From NCBI GenBank assembly GCA_029891385.1, contig CM057225.1, positions 8,808,560-8,872,559 on the forward strand: a DNA stretch of 64,000 nt. The letters are read 5' to 3'. A model generated the notes under the pieces. That model did not search any database. It saw only the letters and a program-made list of their open reading frames with translations, and was not told where the DNA came from. The number at the start of each line of letters is the position of its first letter. The first letter of the stretch is position 1. Below are positions 49,354-60,689 of this stretch, in pieces. The DNA comes from Erythroxylum novogranatense (lineage: Eukaryota > Streptophyta > Magnoliopsida > Malpighiales > Erythroxylaceae). Both the position numbers and the translations under genes were made by a program.

Positions 49354-50677
49354 TTAGAGGGACCCGAGGAACGCTACCGACCGAGAGCGACCGGGCGACC
49401 ACAAATGGGGGCATCCGGTTATAAACAGAGCAACATCTGGAGGAACTACCGAATTGACTATCTCAGAAGGAGGCCGAGACTGACTAGGATTGGAGCTCCT
49501 AGCCTTAGGAGTCCACTTCTGAAGCTTCTGAGGAGGGCGCTTGCAGGTAAAGAAATTATGGCCAAAATGCCTGCAATCACAACAATAGGACGGGAAAGTC
49601 TCATAAACAACCGTTTGGGTGAAGGAAATACCCTCATGCAATTTAACTTCAAAGCTGGTAATAGGGGCCTTGGACACATCAACTTCCACAAGCAACCGAG
49701 CATATCCAACTCAGACGCACTGGGTTGTAACATGGTCCGAACAAATGGGTTTACCCACCATTGAACCCAATTTGAGAGGCTTTTATCCGTCCATAAATCA
49801 AGAGGCACATTAGGTAATTTAATCCAAATCGGAAGCGCCATGAAATCCTTAAAGTTAAAAGCAAATCCGGGAGCCAACGGCTTCAACATTAAAGTTTTCC
49901 CAAACGAAACATATGGGCCACCCGCCAAAACAGTAGTACGATCAGCGTCCGAAACAAACCGAAAAACCAGCCAACCCCCTTCATGAGGAATAAGCTTGCA
50001 TTCCACACCCCATTGGGACATAAGCGTGTCCACTGCTTTCATACCCGGGAAACGACCTGTAAACACACCCACCAAACAATATCCCCACTCCTGCTCAAGA
50101 TCGAGGCGATCCTCAGCCAAAATTGTGACCTCTTTTTGAGAAGGAATGTGTTCCAAACGCATTCCCTGAGTCATGTCTCTATTATGTTTAAACAAACTTG
50201 CAAAAGAAGGCTTAGCAGTATCAGAAGCCACTGGAGCAGGATTACTAGTAACCGGTTGTCCTGAACCCACCACATTTGCCGGGCGCGGGGCATCACCAGA
50301 AACGGCAGGATTCATAGAACTCATCACATCAGTCGCCACTTGAAGAGGAGCAGAGGAGTCCACCTCATTACCAATGGGCGAGTCATCTTCTGAAGGAGCA
50401 GACGAAGAGGTGGAAGACGTTTCGTCAACCGCGTCGTCCTCAGATTCCTCTTCAGCAGAGGAGGAAGAAATAGTCTCATTAATAATCGCATTATCAACCC
50501 CTTTCCCCGACCTCAAAGAAACACCCAACTTTTTCGCACCTACCTTACCTGCTTGGAGTTCACACCACCGTTGTAATTCTTTGTTGTCACGACACAATGA
50601 TCAACGGAGAAGGTCATTGATGGGGATAAATCCCCAGCACTTTTCATCACCGGATCTTTGGGTTTCTTTTTACCCAT
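49354..50677 (-). pseudogene. LINE 1 ORF1: nucleic-acid-binding protein with DUF4283-like domain and CCHC knuckle, broken
   Basis: The likely ATG is at 50677 (MGKKKPKDPVMKS), a frameshift near 50600 leads into the frame at 50597-49458, and another near 49770 leads to the frame ending at 49354. An acidic Ser-rich N-terminus is followed by the DUF4283-type segment (EWGYCLVGVFTGRFPGMKAV...GGWLVFRFVSDADRTTVL) and a CCHC knuckle in FPSYCCDCRHFGHNFFTC. ORF1 proteins of plant L1 elements coat the LINE RNA. A Thr/Ser/Pro-rich tail follows the knuckle. Confidence 0.88.
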
Positions 50678-50940
50678 GAGTTCCCCTCCCGAGAAGACAC
50701 CTCACCCGTCTGAGGGAGACGACGAGGGCCGCCGAGAAATCCCTGCCAACCGTTCACCGCCCTCCAAAAGACAGTCACACCCCAAAGAAGAACTCCAGAA
50801 AGAGGAAAAATCCCAAGTAAAATAGCAATAGTGTCGTCCTGAACCCCAGTCGAAGAAACCAGTCTTGTGAACGCAATCTAGGAAGAAGAAACCCTAGAGA
50901 GAGACACTCTCAAAACGTCCACTTGACAGACTGAGTTCTT

Positions 50941-50952
50941 TTGTTTTACTTT
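50941..50952. repeat. Target-site duplication of LINE 1 (right copy)
   Basis: TTGTTTTACTTT, identical to 44448-44459; the element's 5' end (AAGAACTCAG on the minus strand) abuts it. Confidence 0.9.
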
Positions 50953-51905
50953 GAGATAGTAGCAGAGTAATACTCCGCAAATGCGCATATTAATAATGCC
51001 ATGATAATTTAATCGGTTATATTATTATATAATTTTAATTTATAAATAAATATGAGAAATTTAAAATTTTGGAGTTAAATAATAAATAAAATAAAATTGT
51101 AATTAAATTATGACTATTTTAAAATTCTTATTCGTTAAAATTAGTAATAAAATTATAAATATGTTAAATTTCTAATGGATATTTAATTAAAAGGTTTAAA
51201 TATATTATATTAAAATATATAAGTTAGAATATAACGAATGAATAAGTAAAATTAGCAAGTAAACATTTGGGATGAAAATTAAAAATTACAGAAATGTCTA
51301 GTGTAATGTGGTTGTTATAAATATATAAAATGAATAAAAAGTTCTTAGAAAATTAGCTTAAAATAAATAAATGTTATGTAATTTAAAATTTAGTTGTAAG
51401 ATTATTAATATCTAAAATTTTTAATTTATAATAATAAAAGAATCACGAAATAATTATTCAAAATATGTAAATTTAATATAAAAAGATCATATTGATTTAG
51501 TTAGTAAAATATACAATAAAAAAGCAGTAGATGAAATATTATAGAAAACTTTAAGTCGGGATGTAAAAATGGATTAGTAAAATTATTTATTTGAGTGGTC
51601 AAATTTTAAAATGTAAATTGTTTTGTTTTTAATTAAATATTATAGTTAATAAAGGTTTAAAAAGTGAAGAACTTAATTTAATATGTTGCGGAAAAGTATA
51701 AATATTTAATTAATTAAGATAATAAAAAGGGTTAACATCTTATATTATTTAATGTATAAATGAATATGATGTAATTTTAAAATTTGCAATAAAATTATTA
51801 GGATTTAAATTTTTAAATGTATATTAATAAAGGAATCACGACAGAAAGTGGATTTAGAAAAATCACAATCGTGCTGAGACTTTTGTTGTGTGTGGAAATT
51901 CACAA

Positions 51906-51971
51906 AAGCACGATCGTGCTTCCCCAATATCTCTCCCAAAGTTGCGATTGTGTAGAAGCACGATCGTGCTT
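51906..51971. repeat. Two copies of the 16-bp palindrome AAGCACGATCGTGCTT
   Basis: Perfect self-complementary AAGCACGATCGTGCTT at 51906-51921 and 51956-51971, with related CACAATCGTGCT at about 51863 and TGCGATTGTGTAGA between them. They stand out as GC-rich islands in an AT-rich background. Confidence 0.85.
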
Positions 51972-52470
51972 TTCCTTCTTCTTCTAAAACTTTGCAACTT
52001 TCTTCCTCCGCTCTTGGTTAATTTAAATATAATTAATAGATTGATTAATTATAACACAATTAATTGATTTTTTAATTAAATAATATATAAAAATATTTTT
52101 GTTGTCATTTTTAATAAAATAATTAAATTGTAATTAATTAAAAATAATTTAAGTTTTAGCTTTATATGTGACATCTTTTAATGAATATATAAAACCAATT
52201 AAGTTGATCTCACGTAATGTGATTTAATTTATTATGATGAAACGGTTAATTAACAAGATCTGAGCTTTTGTATTAAGTGGTGCGTGAGCTCAAATCCTAC
52301 CACTTATTTATTTTTCAATCAAGATAGAGTGGAATTTCACAAGTTTAGTCAAAAGAATTTTCATCATGCGAGTGTTCTAAATCAATTAAGTTGGCTTCAC
52401 ACTACAACTTAAACTATTATGGTGAAACCATCATTTAACAATGTCCTAAGTCACACCCGTGAGATATATT

Positions 52471-53683
52471 TTTAAACTTATGATCTCTTCTTCTTCTTTT
52501 GTTTAGCTAACTAATAAGTAATATGGGTCACAACTCTAAGTCAATTCTACAATAGCTAAAATAGAATGATAAGAATCAGAGTTGAAAATTTTATCTTAAT
52601 ATAATTTAATATAAATGTCTCTCTCACAAGTGTGACATCTTAACTCATACCTGTGAGTATATATATATATATATGTATAAGTCACACTCGTGACATTGAT
52701 TTTATCAAATTTTAATTTGTTTTTTAATAAACTAGATTTATTGTTTTATTTGTTAAAATATAGTAACAGTTTTGGTAATTTTAATATTTCATTGCACTAA
52801 TGATTATTGTTAATATTATTGATTATATGTTGGTAATTTAATTGGTATATATTACTAATGATTATTGTTAATTATTATTGATTATATATATATAATCAAT
52901 AATATTTAATAATAATCATTAGTGCAGTAAGATATATACCAAATATTAAAATTATGTATAATCAATAATAATTAACAATAATCATTAGTGCAGTAAGATA
53001 TATACCAAATATTAAAATTACCAACTTAATGAAGTTACTATATTTTAACTTATGTTTTAAACTTATGATCTCTTCTTCTTCTTTTGTTTAGCTAACTAAT
53101 AAGTAATATGGGTCACAACTCTAAGTCAATTCTACAATAGCTAAAAATAGAATGATAAGAATCAGAGTTGAAAATTTTATCTTAATATAATTTAATATAA
53201 ATGTCTCTCTCACAAGTGTGACATCTTAACTCATACCTGTGAGTATATATATATATATATGTATAAGTCACACTCGTGACACCGATTTTATCAAATTTTT
53301 AATTTGTTTTTTAATAAACTAGATTTATTGTTTTATTTGTTAAAATATAGTAACTTCGTTAAGTTGGTAATTTTAATATTTGGTATATATCTTACTGCAC
53401 TAATGATTATTGTTAATTATTATTGATTATATAAGTTGGTAATTTTAATATTTGGTATATATCTTACTGCACTAATGATTATTGTTAATTATTATTGATT
53501 ATATATATATAATCAATAATAATTAACAATAATCATTAGTGCAGTAAGATATATACCAAATATTAAAATTATGTATAATCAATAATAATTAACAATAATC
53601 ATTAGTGCAGTAAGATATATACCAAATATTAAAATTACCAACTTAATGAAGTTACTATATTTTAACAAATAAAACAATAAATC
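52471..53683. repeat. 585-bp tandem duplication with long palindromes
   Basis: ACTTATGATC at 52476 and at 53061 start the same roughly 285-bp text (through AACTCATACCTGTGAG, the TA repeat and TAAGTCACACTCGTGAC to GTTAAAATATAGTAAC). In each unit this is followed by a long inverted repeat built from TAATGATTATTGTTAATT and its complement. The second unit is the more perfect palindrome (see 53322-53683). Confidence 0.85.
53322..53683. repeat. Giant near-perfect palindrome, arms about 180 bp
   Basis: The left arm starts GATTTATTGTTTTATTTG and the right arm ends with its reverse complement CAAATAAAACAATAAATC; the centre is the alternating AT run at about 53501-53510. Each arm itself contains two copies of a roughly 73-bp block (GGTAATTTTAATATTTGG to ATTATTGATTATAT). 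As single-stranded DNA or RNA it would fold into a hairpin of about 180 bp. Confidence 0.85.
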
Positions 53684-54220
53684 ATATATCAATAGTTATT
53701 ATTAAAAGCGAATTTATTTATTATATTCTAATAACTAATGATTATATAAAATTAAATAATCAACAATGATCATAGTATATTTAAATAGTACGTATTGATA
53801 TTAATTGTTTATTATAATTTATTATTATATACTAAATACCTATAATAACGCTGTTATATATATATATATATCTTATATAATTAATCAATTATATAATAAT
53901 AATTATTAATTAACAATGATTATAGTATATTTAAATAGTATGTATTGATATTAATTGTTTGTTATAATTAACTATTATATATTAAATATGTATAATAAAA
54001 TTATTATATATATGTCTCATAGAATTGACTGAATATATTATAATAACAATTAATTATACTAACAGATCAAATAATTAATTATATACCAATAATAATTAAT
54101 AATAATTGAATTAATTAATTATATCCTAATAACTATTAATTGAGTCACGGATGACTTATTTAAGTCACACCCGTGACTACCTAAAGAGTATTTTTTATTT
54201 TAAATTACACGTAAATTATT

Positions 54221-54234
54221 AAGTCAAGCCGTGA
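54221..54234. repeat. Target-site duplication of LINE 2 (left copy)
   Basis: AAGTCAAGCCGTGA here and at 60060-60073 bracket LINE 2. The first A of the right copy merges with the poly(A). Confidence 0.92.
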
Positions 54235-54296
54235 ACTTTACAAACATTGTATTAAAAGAGAGAGAAATATTTCAGGCGGCGATTGCGACGATACCC

Positions 54297-55852
54297 ATGG
54301 CCGGCATCTCGCCGGCGCCTCCTCCGGCAGGCATGCGCTCTTTCGCCTAAGCTCTTGCGGGCTCCCCGGCTGATTCTGCAACCGCAACCTTCTGTGGTTC
54401 ACATCGAGTCTCGACCTAAGATGTATAAGGGGGAACTGACTTTCTTCCTCACCAAGGAGGAAGAAGCCCAGCTTGCCGCTCCTTTTCGATTGGCGTTGGT
54501 AGGCAAATTTTCCAAGGGTCGGACGAAGATGGATTTTCTGAGGTCATCGTTTGACAGAATCGGATTTAAGGGTACTTTTACCCTAGGTATGATTGACTTC
54601 CGCCATGTTTTCATCTGTTTTGATCTTGAGGAAGATTACCAGCGCTGTTGGTTGCGAGCCCTATGGACATTCGACAGTCACCTTATGCGTGTTTTTAAAT
54701 GGTCGCCGGATTTCCACCCCGATCACGAATCCTCTGTTGTTCCGTTCTGGGTTTCTTTTGAGGGTTTATCGATTCATTGTTTTCATAAGAAGTACCTTCA
54801 CTGGATGGCCACAATGATTGGAGTTCCGCTGAAAGTTGATGTTCCAACTTTAAATCTTTCTCGACCCTCGATTGCAAGAGTGTGTATTGAGGTTGATTTG
54901 TTGCAGGAGCTGCCGACTCGCTTGCGACTGGATATGGCAGAGCATGAGTATTTCCAATCTGTGTTGTATGAGAATCTGCCTTCGTATTGTCATCATTGTC
55001 GGAAGGTAGGTCATACGATGAATGCTTGTTGCCATAAGCAGCACAAGCCGTCTACTTCTGATGTAGCTCCAGATGCAACAATTCCTCCCGTACAGGTTTG
55101 GAAGGCTAAAGTGCCAATTGCTTCAGTGCCCTCGCACGACACGGATACTTCTCCTATCGCTCCCTCTGCTCCTACACTGCTCCTCCCGGGAGAGGTCGTC
55201 TCTGTTCTCGAGCCCGTGAGTAAGACATGCCTCCTGAATGAGCAGCTGCGTAGCTACCGACCCAATTTCATCTCGCCTTCCCTTTGTGCCTTTGTCTGAG
55301 CTTGTTGAGGCCACTGGCCATTCTGTACAACCTATTCCATCAGTTCCCCAATCTAGTGACGTTCTTGAAATGGTTGACGATGACGTTGTTGCTCCACCTA
55401 CCGAATATGTCACACCTTCTGTTTTCCCTGGCCCTGATTTTGTGCAATCTGGACTATGTCCTGCTGCTACAGCAGTACTTCATGTTAAGCCTACTACTCC
55501 TGCTAATACACCAGTCGTTCCGATGGGTACATATGGGGCCTCTGCCAATATGGATTCCTTTATTTCCGAATTCACTGCTCCAGTTCAGACCTTTTCTACT
55601 GCAGTTGAAATTCCTCAAGTCACTTCTGAGGGTCCTGTGCTACCTAAGGTTCAGGATGATTTCTGGCTTGGTACAACTTCCGGTCAACAGCATGTCAAAA
55701 TTTCCCGAATGGTACAGTCTGAGGGCAAAACTACTCTACCAAAACGGGGTCGTCTCGTGGGATCAAAAAATAAGAAAGTTACTTTTGATGCTGAATCTCT
55801 TCGCCGATCGGCGAGAGCTCCGAAGGCTACCTCTTCTGCTAATCACTCATGA
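54297..55852 (+). pseudogene. LINE 2 ORF1: DUF4283-like domain and CCHC knuckle, frameshifted
   Basis: An ATG at 54297 (MAGISPAPPPAGMRS) is frameshifted near 54345 into the long frame through 55299. A DUF4283-type domain (PFRLALVGKFSKGRTKMDFL...GTFTLGMIDFRHVFICF) and a following segment (PFWVSFEGLSIHCFHKKYL) lead to the knuckle LPSYCHHCRKVGHTMNAC at about 54975-55030. A second frameshift near 55240 leads into the Ser/Thr/Pro-rich tail and a basic end (LPKRGRLVGSKNKKV, SLRRSARAPK). The stop TGA at 55850-55852 overlaps the ORF2 ATG. The protein would bind LINE RNA. Confidence 0.88.
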
Positions 55853-58800
55853 TTAGTAGCCTAATTTGGAATATCCGTGGGGTGGGTAACACGGCCTCCC
55901 AACGTCGCCTAAAATCTCTGACTAATATGCACAAATTGTCTGCGATTTTTGTGATTGAGCCAATGGTGCAACCTGTTTCTATGGATGGACTACTGAGAAA
56001 ATTACACTTTACATATGGCTATGTTTCAGACACTAACAAAATTTGGGCCCTTTTTTCCAATGTTTATTCCACTACGTTACTTAGTGGTACCGAACAAGTC
56101 ATGCACTTGCAATTAACCCACGCTAATGTGCCAACTGTTTTTTACATCTCTGTAGTCTATGCGAGGTCGACAAGGCGGGACCGTATTAAATTGTGGTTTG
56201 AGTTATGTGCGTTCCGAGCTGCTCATGCTAATGTCCCGTGGTTATTGGGGGGCGATTTTAATGTCATCCGACGTCTTGATGAATATAGCGGTCTTGGATC
56301 TCCTGAACTTGCATCTATGGACGACTTCAACTCTTTCATTGCTTTTTGCAACCTGTTGGAACTCCCCACGCAAGGTGCTGAATTTACTTGGATAGGCTCT
56401 AGATCCAATGGTCGTGTTATGAAGAAGTTGGATCGGACTTTGGTGACTCTGAGTGGGCCGACCTGTTCCCGATCTCTTCAATTCAGAACTTAAATCGAAC
56501 GGGGTTGGATCATAGCCCGATGTTGTGCCAATTTGACACGGAGCAAGTTTCACGCCCACGCCTATTTCGTTTCCAGCGGATGTGGCTACGTCGAGATGAC
56601 TTCCTCACTTTGGTAAAATTGAATTGGGCTCAACCCATAGCATGTCATGGTATGTTACGGTTCTCCCTAAAGCTACGTCGCCTCAAATCCTGTTTGCGGC
56701 TCTAGAACAAGGAGACGTTTGGGGATGTCTTCCTTAATCTGAAAACGGCTGAGTCTGCTGTGATGCAACTGGAACTGGAGTTTGAAAACTCTGGGACCAA
56801 TGATGTTCTAATGAGGCTGAACAAATCCAAAGTTGAATTGCTACTACGACTTAAAGAACATGAGGATTTTATGCTTCAAAAGATGAGATTGAAATGGCTT
56901 GAGGAGGGTGATGCTAACACCGCCTATTTTCATGCTTCTTTGGCAGAGAAACGAACGTGATTAGGGATACACAAGATTCGAGATGGTAATGGGCACTGGT
57001 TGACAGACCCGACTCATATTGAATCTGAAGCGGTCAGATATTTCCAATCCCTCTTATCAAAGGAGTTAGTTGAGGATGAGGAGGAAGCTACATCTAGGTT
57101 GCTACGCTACATACCGAGGCTTGTTGAGGATGTGAACAATGTTTTGTTGTTACAACCGGTAACAATGGAAGAGGTTAAGAAGGCAGTCATGAGTTTATCA
57201 TCCACTAGTGCGCCCGGAGTTGATGGCTTCTGTGGTGCTTTTTATCATAATTGTTGGGACATTATCTGTCATGATCTCTTTGATGCCTGTACTGAATTTA
57301 TGTCAGGGATTCCAGTTCCTCGTGCAGTAAGTAGTACGTTGATCACTCTTTTGCCGAAAAAGCTAAGTGTCAATTCTTTTGCCGACTTTCGCCCAATAAG
57401 TCTCTGTACCTTCCTGAATAAAGTCTTCACGAGGATACTTACGGAACGGTTGAAAACTGTTTTACCAAAGTTGATCTCCCCGGAGCAGTCGGCTTTTTTA
57501 CCTGGGCGGGACATTGTGGACAATATATTGATGGCTCAGGATTTATGTCAATTTCTTAACCACCCTACTCGAGGGGGTAATACACTTCTTAAACTGGATA
57601 TGATGAAGGCTTTTGACCGTGTCTCTTGGTCATTTCTCTCCCGAATACTAGCGGCATTTGGTTTTAATGGTGGGATTATCAGGCTAATTATTGGGACCAT
57701 ATCTAGCTGGTTCTCAATTTTGGTGAATGGTAGTCCAGTGGGTTTCTTCCATGTCGTCACATGATTAAACAAGGTGACCCTTTGTCACCTTACTTGTTTA
57801 TCTTAGTTTCAGAGGCTTTGACCCGCTCAATGCAATCATTTGTGATGCAAGGCAGGATTTTGCCCTATGGTCTGCCTACTAGCTCGGCAGTCGTCTCTCA
57901 TCTCTGCTTTGCCGACGATTTAATTATTTTTATCCGGAGTGATAAACGGTCACTATCTCAGCTTAACCTCTTGCTTGCCGACTATGAAGCCGCCACGGGC
58001 TAGAAGGTTAACAAGCAAAAAAGTTATTTTCTATTGCCAGACGGCGTGTCTCACAATCATCGACAACATGTTTTGCAGCTCCTGCAAATGGGTCAAGGTT
58101 ATTTCCCCTTGCCATATCTAGGTTGCAGACTATTCCGAGGTAGGAAGACAGAGCGTATGTTCACTCATTTAGTCGAGACAATTGAGACACGAGTTTGTAG
58201 TTGGAAGAATAAGTGGTTATCCCCAAATGCCGGATGATTTTGATAAAACATGTCTTATCCTCCATACCACAACACGCCTTCACCGCAATTTAACCTCCTA
58301 AATCCATCCTACATAAAATGGAGAAGGTTTTCCAACAGTTTTTATGGGAAGCTATTTTGCTGATAACAAACGATATTGGCGCCATGGGATCGTCTTTCAT
58401 TCCGTTGGATGAGAATGGGTTGGGATTCAAAATTGGAAGATATTGTTGCAGCCTATTCGATTAAGTTATGGTGGAAGGTCAAAAACCAAGTGGGTATTTG
58501 GGCTAAATTTGTTACCACATTATCCCCGACTGCACGACGTAGAACGCATTGGCGAAGAATTGCCAAAGTAGATCGGATTGCTCAGGAACATGAGTATGTT
58601 TCTATCCACACTGGTTTGGTATCTTTCTGGATAGCAAATTGGTCAGGTCTTGGAGTTTTTTCTTCGTTGGATCAAGTCCACCAACTTCCTCTTCCAATGC
58701 TCACTGTCTGGGATTTCTTTTCCCAACGAGAAGAGCTGTTAGGCCGCATTATACCTCTCTTGTAACCTAATCACGCTGCACTTCTAACTACTCATTCACA

Positions 58801-59959
58801 ACAGTTTTCTTTTGGGCCAGATCGGCGAATTTGGAAACCAACTGTTACCGGAAAATTCAGCCTCTCCTCGGCTTATGAATTGGTACGGTCCCGTAACCCT
58901 GTCAATATCTCTCTCAGTCAAGCTTGGAATAAGTTTATGCCAAAGAAGATCTTTATTTTTGTGTGGCGTCTTTATAATTTCATTCTTCCTTTCCCGGAAA
59001 CATTGAACAAGTTGGGTTTCTTTCTAAATCCTTCGAGATGTAGTATTTTTTCCTTGGCAACCGAAAGTGTGCAACATACTTTTTATGAATGTCCCTCGGC
59101 CAGAATGGTTTGGAGACATTTTGCAGCCCTGTTAGATATTCATTTATCCTTCCCCCCTGCACTATGGCCTTTTATACGGGAGTGGTCAACTCATGGAAAG
59201 GGGGCAACTGCAAGACCTGTGATTATTTCGGCCATACCTTATTTCATCCTTTGGGAGCTGTGGAAAAAGCATAATCTGTGCGTATATGAGGGTAAGTCCA
59301 TAACGGTCTCAGCATTGAATTTTTCGATTATGCAGCATGTTTCTTCTATAGTGCGAGTTCATAAACTACTTCCCAAGGATGAGCGAAATGGTTAATTTAT
59401 CCCATTCCTTTAATGTTCTTTTCAATTGCCTCGCAAGCCGGTGATTTTGGCTTTATGTTGGAGGCCCCGGATGATTGTAATGTTATTCTTAACATCGATG
59501 GCTCATCGCTGATGTCCACGACATCCGGTTGGGGATTCGTGGTACGTTATGCCAATGGTTCTTTCTTGTTTGCTGGATACTGTAACTCCAATGTTAGCTT
59601 TGCCATGGAAATAGAGGCCATAGTTTGTGGCCTTCGGTTTTGTGTTGCTTGTGGGTTCCGGAAAATACAGGTTCAAACAGACAATATGGGTATCAGTGCA
59701 ACCATCGAACCATAATTCTGAATTTTGGCCTTGGAAGTATGAAACAACGCTTGAAGATATTCGATGTATGCTCTCTGTCTCGACGTCGTCCATTATTCAT
59801 GTTTATCGAGAGGTTAATAGCTTTGCGGACTTTTTAGCAAAGTTAGCTTCGGGTGGTAATTCGACACAATTCGCAACGGAAACTGCTCTACCCCTTCATC
59901 TCCGGACAACTTTGCGAATGGAACAAAATTTTGTTCCTTACATCCGATATAAACCATGA
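55849..59959 (+). pseudogene. LINE 2 ORF2: endonuclease, RT, zinc-binding domain, RNase H, broken
   Basis: Begins MISSLIWNIRGVGN at 55849. Endonuclease motifs: FVIEPM, LLGGDFNVIRR, LDHSPMLCQF (after a frameshift at about 56450). The RT segment 57000-57764 has APGVDGFCGAFY, FADFRPISLCTFLNKV and KLDMMKAFDRVSW; after a one-base shift at about 57765 come QGDPLSPYLFILVSEAL and the catalytic CFADDLIIF. The zinc-binding domain is near 58920-59120 (PKKIFIFVWRLYNFILP, FYECPSARMVW). The RNase H domain spans 59480-59860 with its acidic residues in NIDGSS, FAMEIEAI, VQTDN and SFADFLAKLAS. Stops or shifts lie near 56450, 56705, 56958, 57765, 58000, 58240, 58765, 59395 and 59715. Confidence 0.93.
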
Positions 59960-60059
59960 GTCTTACATCTCTTATTTACATGCTTTTTGTACTGCACTCT
60001 CTCTACTCTTGTAAAACCTTGTATTAATAAATTTACTTTTTCTTTTAAAAAAAAAAAAA

Positions 60060-60073
60060 AAGTCAAGCCGTGA
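60060..60073. repeat. Target-site duplication of LINE 2 (right copy)
   Basis: AAGTCAAGCCGTGA, identical to 54221-54234, directly after the poly(A). Confidence 0.92.
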
Positions 60074-60680
60074 TTACAGAGCTCCAAATAAAATTAATGC
60101 AGTCACGGGTGTGAGTTATTTAAGTCACAACCATGGGTAACAAATTTAAAAGAATGTTAAATAGTTAATTTAAATTAAGAAAAATTTAAATAAATCTTTT
60201 TTTCAATTGAAATTTAACTACTCTGTTTTTTTCAGTGTGGGAAATAGTAAATTAGTTATAATTAAAAAAGAAAAAATTTTATTGGTGAGTCAAAAAGTTT
60301 AAATAAATATTAACATTGTCACGGGTGTAAGTGGGTTAGTTAAAATAAAATAAAAGAAAAGTTTTAAAAATATTTATTAGGTGTGGACGAGTCCGGAGTT
60401 TTTAACCTAACTGTTAAATCAGGCCGCATCCTGTAGACATTGAATCATCCTCTTCTTCTTTCCGGTTGAAACCATCTTGTCTTAATCTTCGTGGGAGTTT
60501 AGCTGTTCTTATCGCTATCTTCAACCCTATCAGTTGCGTCCTTTGGAAGTTGCTAATCAGGTAATCTCTTTCATTTTACATCTTTATGCTTAATTATCTT
60601 TAATTGCTGCATTTTGTTAAGTTGTCATTTTATGCTTATTTTGTATTTAATTCTCTTTAATGTGTTGAAATTATTATTCA
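60074..60680. other. Spacer between LINE 2 and the second Athila element
   Basis: The first 300 bp continue the TCACGGGTGTGA-motif repeat (60101, 60316). From about 60420 to 60570 the base composition changes to a CT-rich, leader-like stretch that ends TAATCAG followed by GTAATCTC, which looks like an exon end with a splice donor; the next 110 bp are T-rich. No open frame is recognised. It may be a displaced untranslated exon, but there is no direct proof. Confidence 0.4.
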
Positions 60681-60689
60681 AAATTAATG

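Larger units (their letters stand above)
44460..50940 (-). mobile_element. LINE 1: full-length L1-type retrotransposon, coding frames broken
   Basis: 6481 bp bracketed by a 12-bp exact target-site duplication. The low-coordinate end is a T-run (44457-44475), i.e. the poly(A) tail of a minus-strand element. In sense order: a short leader from 50940, ORF1 with DUF4283-like and CCHC segments, ORF2 with endonuclease, reverse transcriptase and zinc-binding domains, and a long 3' region. The exact target duplication suggests an insertion that is not very old, yet both ORFs are frameshifted. It separates the RING gene from its original upstream DNA. Confidence 0.93.
50953..54220. other. AT-rich repeat region with palindromes and a tandem duplication
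   Basis: No coding sequence. The first 900 bp are simple AT-rich DNA. At 51906-51971 a 16-bp palindrome occurs twice. From 52.45 kb onwards the motif TCACACCCGTGA and variants recur, and 52471-53683 contains a 585-bp tandem duplication with long inverted repeats. The same motif continues after LINE 2 (60.06-60.32 kb), so this is one older repeat into which LINE 2 was inserted. Confidence 0.75.
54235..60060 (+). mobile_element. LINE 2: full-length L1-type retrotransposon with RNase H, coding frames broken
   Basis: About 5.8 kb bracketed by a 14-bp exact target duplication, with an A-run at 60047-60060 preceded by TTGTATTAATAAATTTACTTTTTC, a typical plant L1 3' end. Order: short leader, ORF1 (54297-55852), ORF2 (55849-59959), and an 88-bp 3' untranslated part. 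It differs from LINE 1 by having a C-terminal RNase H and a short 3' region, so it is another L1 subfamily. A handful of frameshifts and stops inactivate it as read. Confidence 0.95.

Noticed and set aside
60380..60405. Hammerhead-ribozyme-like GGACGAGTCC
   Set aside because: It is only a short palindrome; the CUGAUGA and GAAA core segments of a hammerhead are not arranged around it.
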